From Phycisphaerales bacterium (GTDB lineage Bacteria > Planctomycetota > Phycisphaerae > Phycisphaerales > UBA1924): a stretch of 64,000 nt of DNA. Position numbers and translations under genes: made by a program. Positions 45,977 to 53,745 of the stretch are shown here, piece after piece. Numbering within the stretch: the first letter of the stretch is position 1; every line of letters starts with the position of its first letter. The notes beneath the pieces are model-generated. The model did no database searches, was not told where the DNA came from, and worked only from the letters and a program-made list of their open reading frames with translations. The stretch spans positions 1 through 64,000 of the forward strand of contig JANQNW010000017.1 of NCBI GenBank assembly GCA_028279375.1, read 5' to 3'.

Positions 45977-46038
45977 CGCCCCACCATCGGCCGCCGGCGC
46001 CAGATGGGTTGAGAATCGGAGCGCGGTGCGCGTGTGTT

Positions 46039-47010
46039 CTAGGGCTTCACTTCGAAGGGAAGATCTTCGCCGGCGAGAATCGCGCGCACGTTCTGGCACG
46101 CGATGTCCGCCATCATCTCCCGATAGCGCCCGGCGCCCGAGCCGATGTGCGGCATGAGCACCGCGTTGTCCAGCTCCGCCAGCCCCGGCGTCAGGATCGG
46201 CTCGTGCTCGTAGACATCCAGCCCCGCGCCGAAAATGCGCTTCTCACGCAGGGCGTCCACCAGCGCCTGCTCGTCGATGACGGCGCCGCGCGCGGTGTTG
46301 ACGATCACGGCCCGCTTCTTCATCAGCCCGATCCGGCGCGCATCGATCATGTGATGCGTCGCTTCCGAGTAGGGCACGTGGATGCTGATGTAGTCCGCCT
46401 CGGCGAGCCCCTCGTCCAACTCGACCTTCCGGGCGTTGAGCGGCGCGAACTCGAAGGCGTAGTGGCGGCTTCGCGCGACGTAGAGCACGTTCATGCCCCA
46501 GCCGATCGAACGCATGGCCGTCGCGTAGCCGATGCGACCGGCGCCGACGATGAGCAGCGTGCGCCCGGCGATGTCGAGGCCCACGAGGTCGCTCATGCTG
46601 AGCTGGCCCTTCTCGGCGTATTCGGGCGATCGGGCGTAGCGCCCGGCCTCGGTCATGCGCCGCGCCGCGGCCAGGATGAGCAGGATGGCCATGTCGGCCG
46701 TGCCTTCGGTGACCGCCTTGGGCGTGTTGCCGACCTTCACGCCCCGCCGCGCGCAGGCCGCGACGTCGATGTTCTCATGGCCCACGGCGAAGTTGACCAC
46801 ACCCTTGATGGTCGGCCCGGCGGCGTCCAGATACGCGTCGTCAACCCGGTCGTTGTACATCGAGACGATCACATCGATGGGCGCCTGGGAGGCGATCCAC
46901 TCGAGCAACTCTTCCTGGGTCTCGTACGGGCCTTCGCGCCCGATGACGACCTCGGCGCCGGGGATGTCGTACTCCCCGGGCGTCTTGCGTGTGACGATGA
47001 CCTTGGGCAT
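46039..47010 (-). CDS. D-2-hydroxyacid dehydrogenase (glyoxylate/phosphoglycerate reductase type)
   Basis: 323 residues. NAD(P)-dependent oxidoreductase of 2-hydroxyacids. Rossmann motif GAGRIG (about 153-158), catalytic Arg in VNTARGAVID, Glu in LDVYEHEP, and His in MPHIGSG give the Arg-Glu-His triad. The N-terminal lid domain is complete (VNFAVGHENIDVAACARRGV, NTPKAVTEGTADMAILLIL). GyaR, GhrB or related activity is likely; substrate choice cannot be read. TACACT lies 9 bases before the ATG without a ribosome site, so the mRNA may be leaderless. Confidence 0.88.
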   Translation of the reverse strand: MPKVIVTRKTPGEYDIPGAEVVIGREGPYETQEELLEWIASQAPIDVIVSMYNDRVDDAYLDAAGPTIKGVVNFAVGHENIDVAACARRGVKVGNTPKAVTEGTADMAILLILAAARRMTEAGRYARSPEYAEKGQLSMSDLVGLDIAGRTLLIVGAGRIGYATAMRSIGWGMNVLYVARSRHYAFEFAPLNARKVELDEGLAEADYISIHVPYSEATHHMIDARRIGLMKKRAVIVNTARGAVIDEQALVDALREKRIFGAGLDVYEHEPILTPGLAELDNAVLMPHIGSGAGRYREMMADIACQNVRAILAGEDLPFEVKP

Positions 47011-47019
47011 GACGATTCC

Positions 47020-47025
47020 AGTGTA
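47020..47025 (-). promoter_or_regulatory. -10-like TACACT, 9 bases before the dehydrogenase start
   Basis: GTACACT on the minus strand, then 9 bases to ATG 47010. No GGAG-type site lies between them. Confidence 0.45.
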
Positions 47026-47064
47026 CGGGGAGGCCGTCGGTGATGACGCGCGACAATCTGCGCG

Positions 47065-47070
47065 TAGAAT
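47065..47070 (+). promoter_or_regulatory. -10-like TAGAAT of the thioredoxin-fold gene
   Basis: GTAGAAT on the plus strand, 51 bases before ATG 47122, divergent from the dehydrogenase element. Confidence 0.35.
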
Positions 47071-47121
47071 GCCTCAGGTCACGATGACGTGAGACGAACG
47101 AACCGGGAAGGAGCGACCACC

Positions 47122-47697
47122 ATGGCGGCGACCGCAAGCACGATGATCGAGCTCGGCACGACGATGCCTGATTTCAACCTGCCGGAACCCGCCCGAAGCC
47201 GCACCTTCGGCAGCGCTGATCTCGCAGGCGCCAAAGGCGTCGTCGTGTGCTTCATCTGCAATCACTGCCCCTTCGTGAAGCACATTCGCGAGGGTCTCAT
47301 CGAGTTGTGCGACTACTGCCATAAGAACGGCGTGAAGATGGTCGCGATCAACTCCAACGACGTCGAGAACTATCCCGATGACTCGCCGCAGATGATGAAG
47401 CAGGAAGTCGAGGCCCACGGCTACCAGTTTCCGTATCTCTTCGACGAGACGCAGAATGTTGCGAAGGCCTTCAGCGCCGCGTGCACGCCGGATTTCTATG
47501 TCTTCGATGCTGAGATGAAGCTGACGTATCGCGGGCAGATGGATGACAGTCGCCCAGGTTCCGATGTTCCGGTGACGGGGACGGACATTCGGGAGGCGAT
47601 CAACGCGCTGATTTATGACGAGCCGGCGCCGACGGATCAGAAGCCGAGCCTGGGCTGCAACATCAAGTGGAAGCCGGGGAACGAGCCGTCCTACTGA
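47122..47697 (+). CDS. thioredoxin-fold (AhpC/TSA-like) protein with CNHC motif
   Basis: 191 residues from ATG 47122 (GGAAGGAG 8 bases upstream). Thioredoxin fold of the peroxiredoxin/TlpA type: TTMPDFNLPEPARSRTFGSA, then VVCFICNHCPFVKHI with a CxxC, NSNDVENYPDDSPQMMKQEV, and the cis-Pro region AACTPDFYVFDAEM. It lacks a signal peptide, so it is likely cytoplasmic and acts on thiols or peroxides; the partner is unknown. A further Cys lies near the end (LGCNIKWKPGNEPSY). The last 7 bases overlap the convergent YHS gene. Confidence 0.88.
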   Translation: MAATASTMIELGTTMPDFNLPEPARSRTFGSADLAGAKGVVVCFICNHCPFVKHIREGLIELCDYCHKNGVKMVAINSNDVENYPDDSPQMMKQEVEAHGYQFPYLFDETQNVAKAFSAACTPDFYVFDAEMKLTYRGQMDDSRPGSDVPVTGTDIREAINALIYDEPAPTDQKPSLGCNIKWKPGNEPSY

Positions 47698-48599
47698 GCG
47701 CTCGATGAGCCGGCAGCGCGCGGGCGCTCGCCGGACTCGCTCAACCACCACTGATCGGCGTCCTGCTCGAGGCGTTCTGCGCCTTCCTTGAACCACTCTT
47801 TGTGCGTGTCGCCGAGCAGTCCGTCGTAGAAGAGCATCAGTCGATCATTCTGAATCGTGAAGCGCTTCGGATTGGGTTTGGTGTAGTCCTTCTTGGCGAT
47901 GGCGTAAGCGCACCAGCCGCCGTAGGCGGGCTCATAGCGCGTCGGGCGCTCCTTGAAGCGCTCGAGGTTCTCGGCGCTCGTGAATCGATACGTCACGCCG
48001 CGGTAATCAGCGCTGATCTTCTTCTGCCCCTTCTTCGGCTTGGCGCCGCCCTCGGGGAAGTACGTCACGAGGTCATAGCCCGCGGCGGCGATATCGCGCT
48101 TGGTCAGGTGCTTCTCGATGTTGCGGTCGAGCGATTCGCGCAAGCGCCGGGCGCCCGGATCGCTCTGGCCCATATCCCAGTTCGAAAGCGCTGCGAGCGC
48201 CACGTCGTCATGCGAGCGCAGCCACGACTCGCGTGAGGCGTCATTCTCAAAGAGGAAGAGGAAGCCGTCGATCACGCTGAAGGTCGAGGCGTCGCCTTCT
48301 ACTCGTGCGCCTTCGGCAAGGCGTCCCGGGTCCAGCCCGTCGAACATGGGCGCGTAGTCGCCCGGGTTTGCTTCGAAGCGCGCTGCGTGATCAGCAGTTG
48401 CAAAGAGATACAAATGGCCGTTGTGCTCGACCGAATGCGCATCGACGCCCGCTTGCGGCGGCGCAGCGTCAGACGCGAAGTATGACACGGCGTCGTAGCC
48501 GTCGAGCGCCGTCTGCTGCGCGTGCGCCGGAAGCGCGAGGATTATTGCGCCGAGCGCGATTGCAAGTCGGCTGTTCCAGCGTCGTATTGATGCGTGCAT
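47691..48599 (-). CDS. secreted protein with two YHS-like domains
   Basis: 302 residues. Signal peptide about 1-27 (LAIALGAIILALPAHA). Two copies of the YHS pattern follow: LDGYDAVSYF with HNGHLYLFATADHAARFEAN (about 32-90), and AAGYDLVTYF with YRGVTYRFTSAENLERFKER (about 172-235). Only the second keeps the YGGWCAYAIAK end with its Cys; the first reads YAPMFDGLDPG. YHS domains are linked to metal handling. The C-terminus (FTIQNDRLMLFYDGLLGDTH) extends past the second domain. Convergent with the thioredoxin-fold gene with a 7-base overlap. Confidence 0.82.
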   Translation of the reverse strand: MHASIRRWNSRLAIALGAIILALPAHAQQTALDGYDAVSYFASDAAPPQAGVDAHSVEHNGHLYLFATADHAARFEANPGDYAPMFDGLDPGRLAEGARVEGDASTFSVIDGFLFLFENDASRESWLRSHDDVALAALSNWDMGQSDPGARRLRESLDRNIEKHLTKRDIAAAGYDLVTYFPEGGAKPKKGQKKISADYRGVTYRFTSAENLERFKERPTRYEPAYGGWCAYAIAKKDYTKPNPKRFTIQNDRLMLFYDGLLGDTHKEWFKEGAERLEQDADQWWLSESGERPRAAGSSSAQ

Positions 48600-48696
48600 A
48601 CCTGACCCCTCACGAGTGGGAATGTGATCTCGAACCGGACGAACGGCCTGGGCGGGCGGTGTATTCCATGGTTGTCGCAGCGACTGATGGGACCAC

Positions 48697-48730
48697 GAAA
48701 AAAGCCCCTCCCGAATGCAGGAAGGGCTTT
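48697..48730 (-). terminator. intrinsic terminator of the gene at 48758
   Basis: On the minus strand AAAGCCC (48724-48730) pairs with GGGCTTT (48701-48707) around an inner TTCC/GGGA helix, followed by TTTCG. Confidence 0.82.
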
Positions 48731-48757
48731 GTGTAGTTCTGTGAACGTCAGGAATGC

Positions 48758-49594
48758 TCAGCGACGACGGCGCATCGCGCAGAGACCCGCGATCGAGAGC
48801 GCGCCGAGGCTGCCGGGTGTCGGCACCGCAATCAGCGACGTGTTGATCTGCAGCGCGCCGGCGATCGTGCGATCAGCGGTGAAGAAGCCGGTGGCCGTAT
48901 TCACGCGCCCGAGCTCGAAGAAGCCCGTGTCGGCGTTGTTGGTCGCGAGCCAGAGGTCGCCGTCGTGGAACTCGCCGCCCAGCGAGAGCGACGCATGTCC
49001 GAGCGGTCCGACGAGCGTCGCCGTCGGATCGGGGCCGCCCGTCAATGAGTAATCGACGGTGAAGAGATTCTCCGGGGCTGACAGTCCTTCCATGGCGTAG
49101 AGGACGTCGCCGCCGGCGTCGTAGCCGGAGCCGCCGACAGCCTGGAGGCCGGTGGCGCCGGTGGCGCCGACAGGCGTCTCGTTGAAGGTGCCGAGATCGA
49201 TCTCGACGAGCGTGTCTTCGAGGTTGTTGAACCCGTACAGCTCATTCCCGATGAACGTGATCGACGGGTACAACCTGGTCAGGTCGTCGTCGAGCAGCGT
49301 GAGTGTGGGAGCGGCGCCGAATGCGTTGTCGAGCCTGTAGAGCTCTGCGCCCTGCGCGCCGGCGCCGGGCTTCTCGCTGACGGCGTAGATGACGCCATTG
49401 GGCGCCTCCGCCATCGCGATCACCGTGTCATTCAGCGTGAATGACTGCACGGCGCCCGCCAGGCCGAAGCGATAGAGCGTGTCGCCCTGCGTCGCCAGGA
49501 AGAGCGGATCGTTGGGAACGCCCGCGAGCGCGACGCCGCTGGCGCCCAGCGCCGTCAATCCGATCAACCACCCACGACGATGTGATCCAAACAT
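48758..49594 (-). CDS. exported protein with PEP-CTERM-like tail
   Basis: 278 residues from ATG 49594 (GGAGGAGG 9 bases upstream). Signal peptide about 1-25 (WLIGLTALGASGVALA). The mature part is a beta-propeller-like array (TLYRFGLAGAVQSFTLNDTV, GVIYAVSEKPGAGAQGAELY, RLYPSITFIGNELYGFNNLE, DVLYAMEGLSAPENLF), similar to DUF4394/SMP-30-like propellers in style. The tail VPTPGSLGALSIAGLCAMRR, then RR, is a planctomycete-type PEP-CTERM sorting signal. An exosortase target at the surface is inferred; no exosortase gene is present here. Confidence 0.8.
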   Translation of the reverse strand: MFGSHRRGWLIGLTALGASGVALAGVPNDPLFLATQGDTLYRFGLAGAVQSFTLNDTVIAMAEAPNGVIYAVSEKPGAGAQGAELYRLDNAFGAAPTLTLLDDDLTRLYPSITFIGNELYGFNNLEDTLVEIDLGTFNETPVGATGATGLQAVGGSGYDAGGDVLYAMEGLSAPENLFTVDYSLTGGPDPTATLVGPLGHASLSLGGEFHDGDLWLATNNADTGFFELGRVNTATGFFTADRTIAGALQINTSLIAVPTPGSLGALSIAGLCAMRRRR

Positions 49595-49825
49595 GTTCTT
49601 TGTCCTCCTCCGTCGGGCCCTGGGGCAGCGCACCATGCGCAGACCGGAACGAGCGAATCCATATGAGGGCCCGGCACGTGTTCCTTCCCGTGTGCGTTCC
49701 GGACCCCAGATCCTAAGACAGGGGTGTGATCATGTCGAGCAATTTCCCCCCCAAACAGGCGTAGGTCTGAACGGACCCCTATCTTCTGGGACCTGCGCGG
49801 TTCACCACGCGGAAGGAAGGCGGCC

Positions 49826-50344
49826 ATGCGTCGAGGCGAGACCATCGCGGAGTCCATCGAAGGCGCCCTCGATCTGCTCGAGCTCTTCAGCGAGGGCTTC
49901 GACGACTCGAATCGCACCAGCCAGGCGCCGGGCCTGCCGAACCACTTCGCATGGACGCTCGGCCACTGCGCGCTGGCCATGCATGAGGTCGCGCACTTCA
50001 TCGACGACGGCCCGCTGCCGGCGCAGGACTTTGCATCCCCTGGCAAGGGGAACAATTGCTTCGTCGAGGAGGAGATCGCGTTCGGATCGTCGCCGCGGGA
50101 TGACGCCGACGCATTTCCAGGCGCACAGCGCTGTCTGGAGATTCACCGGCGCGCATGCGATCGCCTGATCAAAGCACTGCGCAACGCTTCCGATCAAGAA
50201 CTGGACAGAGAAGTCCCGTGGGGCGTGAATTCGAAGGCTGTTGGAACAATCGCGCAGCGCATGGCGATTCACACCGGCATGCACATCGGGCAGCTGATCG
50301 ATCTGCGCCGAGCGCTCGGTGTGGCTCCCCTGTTCATGGCATAA
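49826..50344 (+). CDS. DinB-like (DinB_2) four-helix metal-binding protein
   Basis: 172 residues, GGAAGGAAGG 5 bases before the ATG. The DinB superfamily layout is visible: an N-terminal helix, HFAWTLGHCALAMHEVAHFI (metal His), a middle loop, and HTGMHIGQLIDLRRALG with the His pair at the C-terminus. These metal-dependent proteins often act as thiol transferases (bacillithiol or mycothiol related); activity here is unknown. A second protein of this superfamily is encoded at 55189. Confidence 0.78.
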   Translation: MRRGETIAESIEGALDLLELFSEGFDDSNRTSQAPGLPNHFAWTLGHCALAMHEVAHFIDDGPLPAQDFASPGKGNNCFVEEEIAFGSSPRDDADAFPGAQRCLEIHRRACDRLIKALRNASDQELDREVPWGVNSKAVGTIAQRMAIHTGMHIGQLIDLRRALGVAPLFMA

Positions 50345-50502
50345 GTTCGTTTCCGCCACAGAATTCAGGCAATTCGCGTCGATATCCGGAATTCGGCGTT
50401 GCGCGATTCGCGAACCGGTCAATGCCGGGAAATGCCTCTGTTCGCGCTGTAGTGAACGCCGATGAGTCCGTAGATTTGTTCCAGCGTTTAAACGGAGCTG
50501 GC

Positions 50503-50757
50503 ATGTCTTCGACGAGTGACCTTTGGGAAGTTGTCGTCCTCTATAAGGACGCGAACGAGTGGACGGCAGGGGATCTCGAGCCCCAGCCGAAGGATGTCGC
50601 TGTGGCGCTTGCGCAGCGCCTCTTCGAGCGCCTCGTCATCGCCGGTGAAGGTGGTGTTGTTGACGTCGGTGTGCGCAACGACGCCGAGGGTGACATCTTC
50701 CAGGTCAACCATCTCGGTGAGATCTCCGACGAGCCCGTGGCGCGTCGCAAACTCTGA
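50503..50757 (+). CDS. small hypothetical protein
   Basis: 84 residues from ATG 50503 with GGAG 5 bases upstream. Compact acidic alpha/beta sequence (SDLWEVVVLYKDANEWTAGD, KDVAVALAQRLFERLVIAG, VDVGVRNDAEGDIFQVNHLG). No family is recognised. The open frame extends upstream to 50155 but that part overlaps the DinB-like gene. The good ribosome site and protein-like composition support it. Confidence 0.6.
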   Translation: MSSTSDLWEVVVLYKDANEWTAGDLEPQPKDVAVALAQRLFERLVIAGEGGVVDVGVRNDAEGDIFQVNHLGEISDEPVARRKL

Positions 50758-50843
50758 GCGGCGCCCGTCGCTCGCTCCGCAGACGCCGCCACGCGGCCCC
50801 ATCGCCCATCAGGATCTCCGATCAGAAAAATCTCTCAGGTGTG

Positions 50844-50871
50844 TTGACATTGTATCATTGTGTGATACAAT
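50844..50871 (+). promoter_or_regulatory. near-consensus sigma70 promoter of the GntR gene
   Basis: TTGACA (50844-50849), 16-base spacer, TACAAT (50866-50871). The ATG at 50878 follows after 6 bases, so the transcript should be leaderless or nearly so. Confidence 0.85.
50850..50870 (+). promoter_or_regulatory. palindromic operator overlapping the promoter
   Basis: TTGTATCA (50850-50857) and TGATACAA (50863-50870) form a perfect 8-bp inverted repeat around TTGTG. It covers the spacer and most of the -10 box; a regulator bound here would block polymerase. The likely binder is the GntR-type protein encoded just downstream. Confidence 0.8.
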
Positions 50872-50877
50872 GAGGCC

Positions 50878-51276
50878 ATGGCAGCGAGAATCGCCATCAG
50901 CCTCGAGTCGCCCATTCCCCTCGTCGAGCAGATCGTCGCGGGGGTGCGGGAGGTCATCGCCCTTGGCGAGATCGCCCCGGGGGACTCCCTGCCGACCGTC
51001 AGGCAGCTCGCCGCCGACCTCGGCGTGAATATGAACACCGTCGCCCGGGCCTACAGGGCCCTCGAGGGGGACGGCTTGGTTCAGACGCGCCGGGGGCGAG
51101 GAACCACCGTCGCCGCCAGCGCCGAAGCGCCGGCCCGTGACATCGAGAGCATTCGCGCCGAACTCGCCGCCCGGACACGTGACGCGCTGGCCAGCGCGCG
51201 TCTCGGGGGGCTTTCTCGTGACGAAGCGCGGGATCTCCTGCTCGAACAGATGGACCTCTTCTGGGACAAGGAGTGA
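50878..51276 (+). CDS. GntR-family (YtrA subfamily) transcriptional regulator
   Basis: 132 residues, the short form typical of YtrA regulators. Winged helix: PLVEQIVAGVREVIALGEIA, LPTVRQLAADLGVNMNTVAR (helix-turn-helix), AYRALEGDGLVQTRRGRGTT (wing). A C-terminal helical dimerisation part ends EARDLLLEQMDLFWDKE. YtrA members repress themselves and an adjacent membrane protein or ABC operon; here the membrane protein gene follows after 4 bases. The start lies 6 bases past a strong -10 box and an operator palindrome. Confidence 0.92.
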   Translation: MAARIAISLESPIPLVEQIVAGVREVIALGEIAPGDSLPTVRQLAADLGVNMNTVARAYRALEGDGLVQTRRGRGTTVAASAEAPARDIESIRAELAARTRDALASARLGGLSRDEARDLLLEQMDLFWDKE

Positions 51277-51280
51277 TCAC

Positions 51281-52108
51281 ATGGATCTCTTCAGGATTCT
51301 CTTTCCGATTGGCATGATCGTCGCGCCCCTGGCCTTCTGCGTTCTGTTCCGGCCGGGGCTGATGCGCGTCGAAGATCCCGCGGCGCAGGAGAAGGTGCGC
51401 CGGCTCATGACCTGGCTCATCGTCGGGACATTCGCGTCTGTCGGCGCGGTCATCGGCGTGCAGCTTGTCTATCCCTTCGGCGGCTCATTCCTCTGGCTGC
51501 TCTTCTTCCCGCTCTGGTTCGGCCTCGCGATGCCGCTGACGGCGAAGAAGTACCCAAGCCTCTCGACGCAGGGCCATGCGCAAGCGGGAGCGCCGCGCGC
51601 CGCGTCGCTCGAGCGGCGCGAGCCTGAGAGCGTCATTCCGCGCGCCGCCTGGACGGCGCTGTGGGTCATGTGGCTTGCGATGACCGGGCTCGTTGTCGCC
51701 GGGCTCGCCACCGGCGCGTCGAGCATCAGCCAGACAATCGCCATGGCGGTCATTGTGCCGCAGCCCGTCATCGCCGGACTGATCTGCATCCTCGGGCCCT
51801 TCTGCACCCGTCTGGCGATGATGGAAGCCGAGCCACTGCCGGAGGACGCTCCTGAGGATTTGCTTACGGCGTACGAGCGCCATCGCGCGTTCAAAGCGCG
51901 CTTCTTCTACATCCTGAGCGCACTCCTGGTCGTGTGCGTGCTGGGCGTCGCCGGCGCCTTTGCGTGGGGCCTCGAGGGCTCGGGTCTCGGAATCGCCGGC
52001 GCGATCGTCGGGTCACTCGTCGGCGTCGCGGGCGGCGTCTTTGGCACGATGGCCAGCACGCGGCGCGCGAAGATCAACGAACAGATTGCGCGCCTGCAGA
52101 CCGCCTGA
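51281..52108 (+). CDS. polytopic membrane protein in the GntR operon
   Basis: 275 residues, AGGAG 7 bases before the ATG, cotranscribed with the regulator. About six TM helices: FRILFPIGMIVAPLAFCVLF, RLMTWLIVGTFASVGAVIGV, GSFLWLLFFPLWFGLAMPL, AWTALWVMWLAMTGLVVAGL, ILSALLVVCVLGVAGAFAWG, IAGAIVGSLVGVAGGVFGTM. In style it is like DUF1648-type proteins that often accompany YtrA regulators. No ATPase is present. It may be the regulated target that senses or relieves envelope stress, but this is inference. Confidence 0.75.
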   Translation: MDLFRILFPIGMIVAPLAFCVLFRPGLMRVEDPAAQEKVRRLMTWLIVGTFASVGAVIGVQLVYPFGGSFLWLLFFPLWFGLAMPLTAKKYPSLSTQGHAQAGAPRAASLERREPESVIPRAAWTALWVMWLAMTGLVVAGLATGASSISQTIAMAVIVPQPVIAGLICILGPFCTRLAMMEAEPLPEDAPEDLLTAYERHRAFKARFFYILSALLVVCVLGVAGAFAWGLEGSGLGIAGAIVGSLVGVAGGVFGTMASTRRAKINEQIARLQTA

Positions 52109-52128
52109 CGAGTTCGAGCGCAACCAAA

Positions 52129-52175
52129 AAAGAAGGAACGCCGGGTCGCGTCCGTGCGCCCCGGCGTTCTTCTTT
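52129..52175. terminator. bidirectional terminator hairpin
   Basis: AAGAAGGAACGCCGGG pairs with CCCGGCGTTCTTCTT with an unpaired insert on one side. A run of A precedes and TTTG follows it. It can end both the membrane-protein operon (plus) and the histone-like gene (minus, stop at 52219). Confidence 0.75.
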
Positions 52176-52218
52176 GATCTCGTCGCCGTCATGTGACGGC
52201 GTCTGTCATCTGACCGCC

Positions 52219-53403
52219 TCAGGCGGCGCGGCGACGCGCCGTCGTGCGACGGGCGCTCGACGGGCGACGGCTGCTGGAGCGCTTCTGCGTTCCGGCAAGT
52301 CGCAGGTTGCCGCTGCTGGTGCGACGACGCGCGGTCGTCGTGGTGCGGCGCTTGGCCGTGGTCTTGCGAGCCGTGGTGCGCTTGGCCGGGCTGCGACGCG
52401 CGGTCGTCTTGCGGGCCGTGCTCTTGCGAGCGGGGCTGCGCTTGGCGGTCGTGCGCTTCCGGGCCGTGGTCGTGGTGCGACGCTTGGCCGGGCTGCGGCG
52501 AGCCGTGGTCTTGCGAGCCGTCGTGCGGCGCTTCGGTGCGGCCTTGCGGGCCGTGGTGCGCTTGCGAGCGGTCGTCGTGGTGCGGCGCTTGGCCGGGCTG
52601 CGACGAGCCGTCGTCTTGCGAGCGGTCGTGCGACGCTTCGGCGCGGCCTTGCGTGCCGTGGTGCGCTTGCGTGCCGTCGTCGTGGTGCGGCGCTTGGCCG
52701 GGCTGCGACGTGCCGTGGTCTTCCGAGCGGTCGTGCGACGCTTCGGCGTTGCCTTGCGAGCGGTGGTTCGCTTGCGTGCCGTCGTCGTGGTGCGGCGCTT
52801 GGCCGGGCTGCGACGAGCCGTGGTCTTACGAGCTGTCGTGCGACGCTTCGGCGTGCTCTTGCGCGCGGTGGTGCGCTTGCGAGCCGTGGTCGAGGTGCGA
52901 CGCTTGGGAGCGCTCTTGCGCGCCGTCGTGCGCTTGGCAGGACTGCGGCGAGCGGTCGTCTTGCGTGCGGTGGAGCGACGGGTCGCGGGCTTGCGCGCCG
53001 TGGTGCGCTTGCGTGCGGTCGTCGTGGTGCGGCGCTTCGGCGCGCTCTTACGAGCGGTCGTGCGCTTCGCGGTGCTCTTGCGAGCGGTGGTTCGCTTGGC
53101 GGCGGGCTTGCGCGTGGTTGTGCGCTTGCGGGCCGTCGTGGTCGTGCGACGCTTGGGCGTCGTCTTGCGAGCCGTGCTGCGCTTGGCGACAGGCTTGCGG
53201 GCGGTCGAGCGCTTGGCGGTCGAACGCTTCGCGGCGGGCTTGCGCGCGGTGGTGCGCTTGCGAGCGGTTGTGGTCGACGTGCTCTTCTTTCTTCTGGGCG
53301 TCGACTTCTTGGCAGTCGTTTTCGATCTGCCGGTGTGCTTTTTCGCGCTCGTTGAGCGCTTGGCCGTGCCTCGTCTGGTTGAGGCCTTTCTGGGCGTGGG
53401 CAT
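52219..53403 (-). CDS. histone H1-like Lys/Arg/Thr/Ala repeat protein
   Basis: 394 residues from ATG 53403 (GGAG 7 bases upstream); the frame is open to 53682 but that part is not repeat-like. Composition is extreme: Lys, Arg, Thr, Ala, Ser and Pro dominate, with no Asp or Glu at all. The first 40 residues are Lys-rich (AKKSTPRRKK), the rest shifts toward Arg (AKRRTTTTARKRTTARK). Three near-perfect 35-residue repeats span about 191-295, with a partial fourth. Such proteins resemble the eukaryotic H1 tail and bacterial Hc1/AlgP-type proteins and probably condense DNA. Minus strand is chosen for start site and composition. Confidence 0.85.
   Translation of the reverse strand: MPTPRKASTRRGTAKRSTSAKKHTGRSKTTAKKSTPRRKKSTSTTTARKRTTARKPAAKRSTAKRSTARKPVAKRSTARKTTPKRRTTTTARKRTTTRKPAAKRTTARKSTAKRTTARKSAPKRRTTTTARKRTTARKPATRRSTARKTTARRSPAKRTTARKSAPKRRTSTTARKRTTARKSTPKRRTTARKTTARRSPAKRRTTTTARKRTTARKATPKRRTTARKTTARRSPAKRRTTTTARKRTTARKAAPKRRTTARKTTARRSPAKRRTTTTARKRTTARKAAPKRRTTARKTTARRSPAKRRTTTTARKRTTAKRSPARKSTARKTTARRSPAKRTTARKTTAKRRTTTTARRRTSSGNLRLAGTQKRSSSRRPSSARRTTARRRAA
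52444..52833 (-). repeat. 105-base tandem repeats inside the histone-like gene
   Basis: Three consecutive units of 35 codons (ARKTTARRSPAKRRTTTTAR to KRRTT) and a partial fourth. The units are nearly identical in protein sequence; copies differ in ATP versus AAP before KRRTT. Copy number is likely to vary between strains. Confidence 0.8.
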
Positions 53404-53745
53404 TTCTATGCTCCATTTGCGCGGCGCCGGATTCCGAGGTTCGACCTCGCCGATCGCCATCCTTGATTGCTGTTCCTTGCCCGGTCTCCAACCGGAAGCG
53501 ACGGTGTTCGGCGGCGCGACACCCGCACTGCGGGGGTGGCGTCGCCGAACGATGCGAGAATCGGCACGTCCCGGTCCGCTTCTCAAGGAAGAGCGCCCAA
53601 TCCACGGAAAAAAAGTGAACGCGCAATTCGCGCCCACCTTCTCGGACACCGCACTTCCTGACGTATATTCCTGAAGCGACAAGCAGGGTCAGCCGACGCG
53701 CACACTCTTCATTCGCGCGCACGACCCAAAATGTGGAGACGCAAC
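53404..53745. other. intergenic region between divergent histone-like and aroF-type genes
   Basis: 342 bases. A TATATT element at 53664-53669 is a -10 candidate for the plus-strand DAHP synthase gene. An AATTGCGC-type imperfect palindrome lies near 53618-53632. No gene recognised. Confidence 0.4.

Noticed and set aside
46009..47043. A 344-codon plus-strand frame opposite the dehydrogenase gene
   Set aside because: The minus strand encodes a complete D-2-hydroxyacid dehydrogenase with all catalytic residues; the plus frame has no motif.
52244..53674. A 476-codon plus-strand frame rich in Arg, Val, Leu and Ala opposite the histone-like gene
   Set aside because: The minus frame has a ribosome site at 53403, a sensible composition and natural repeats; the plus frame is its mirror image and has no start signal.
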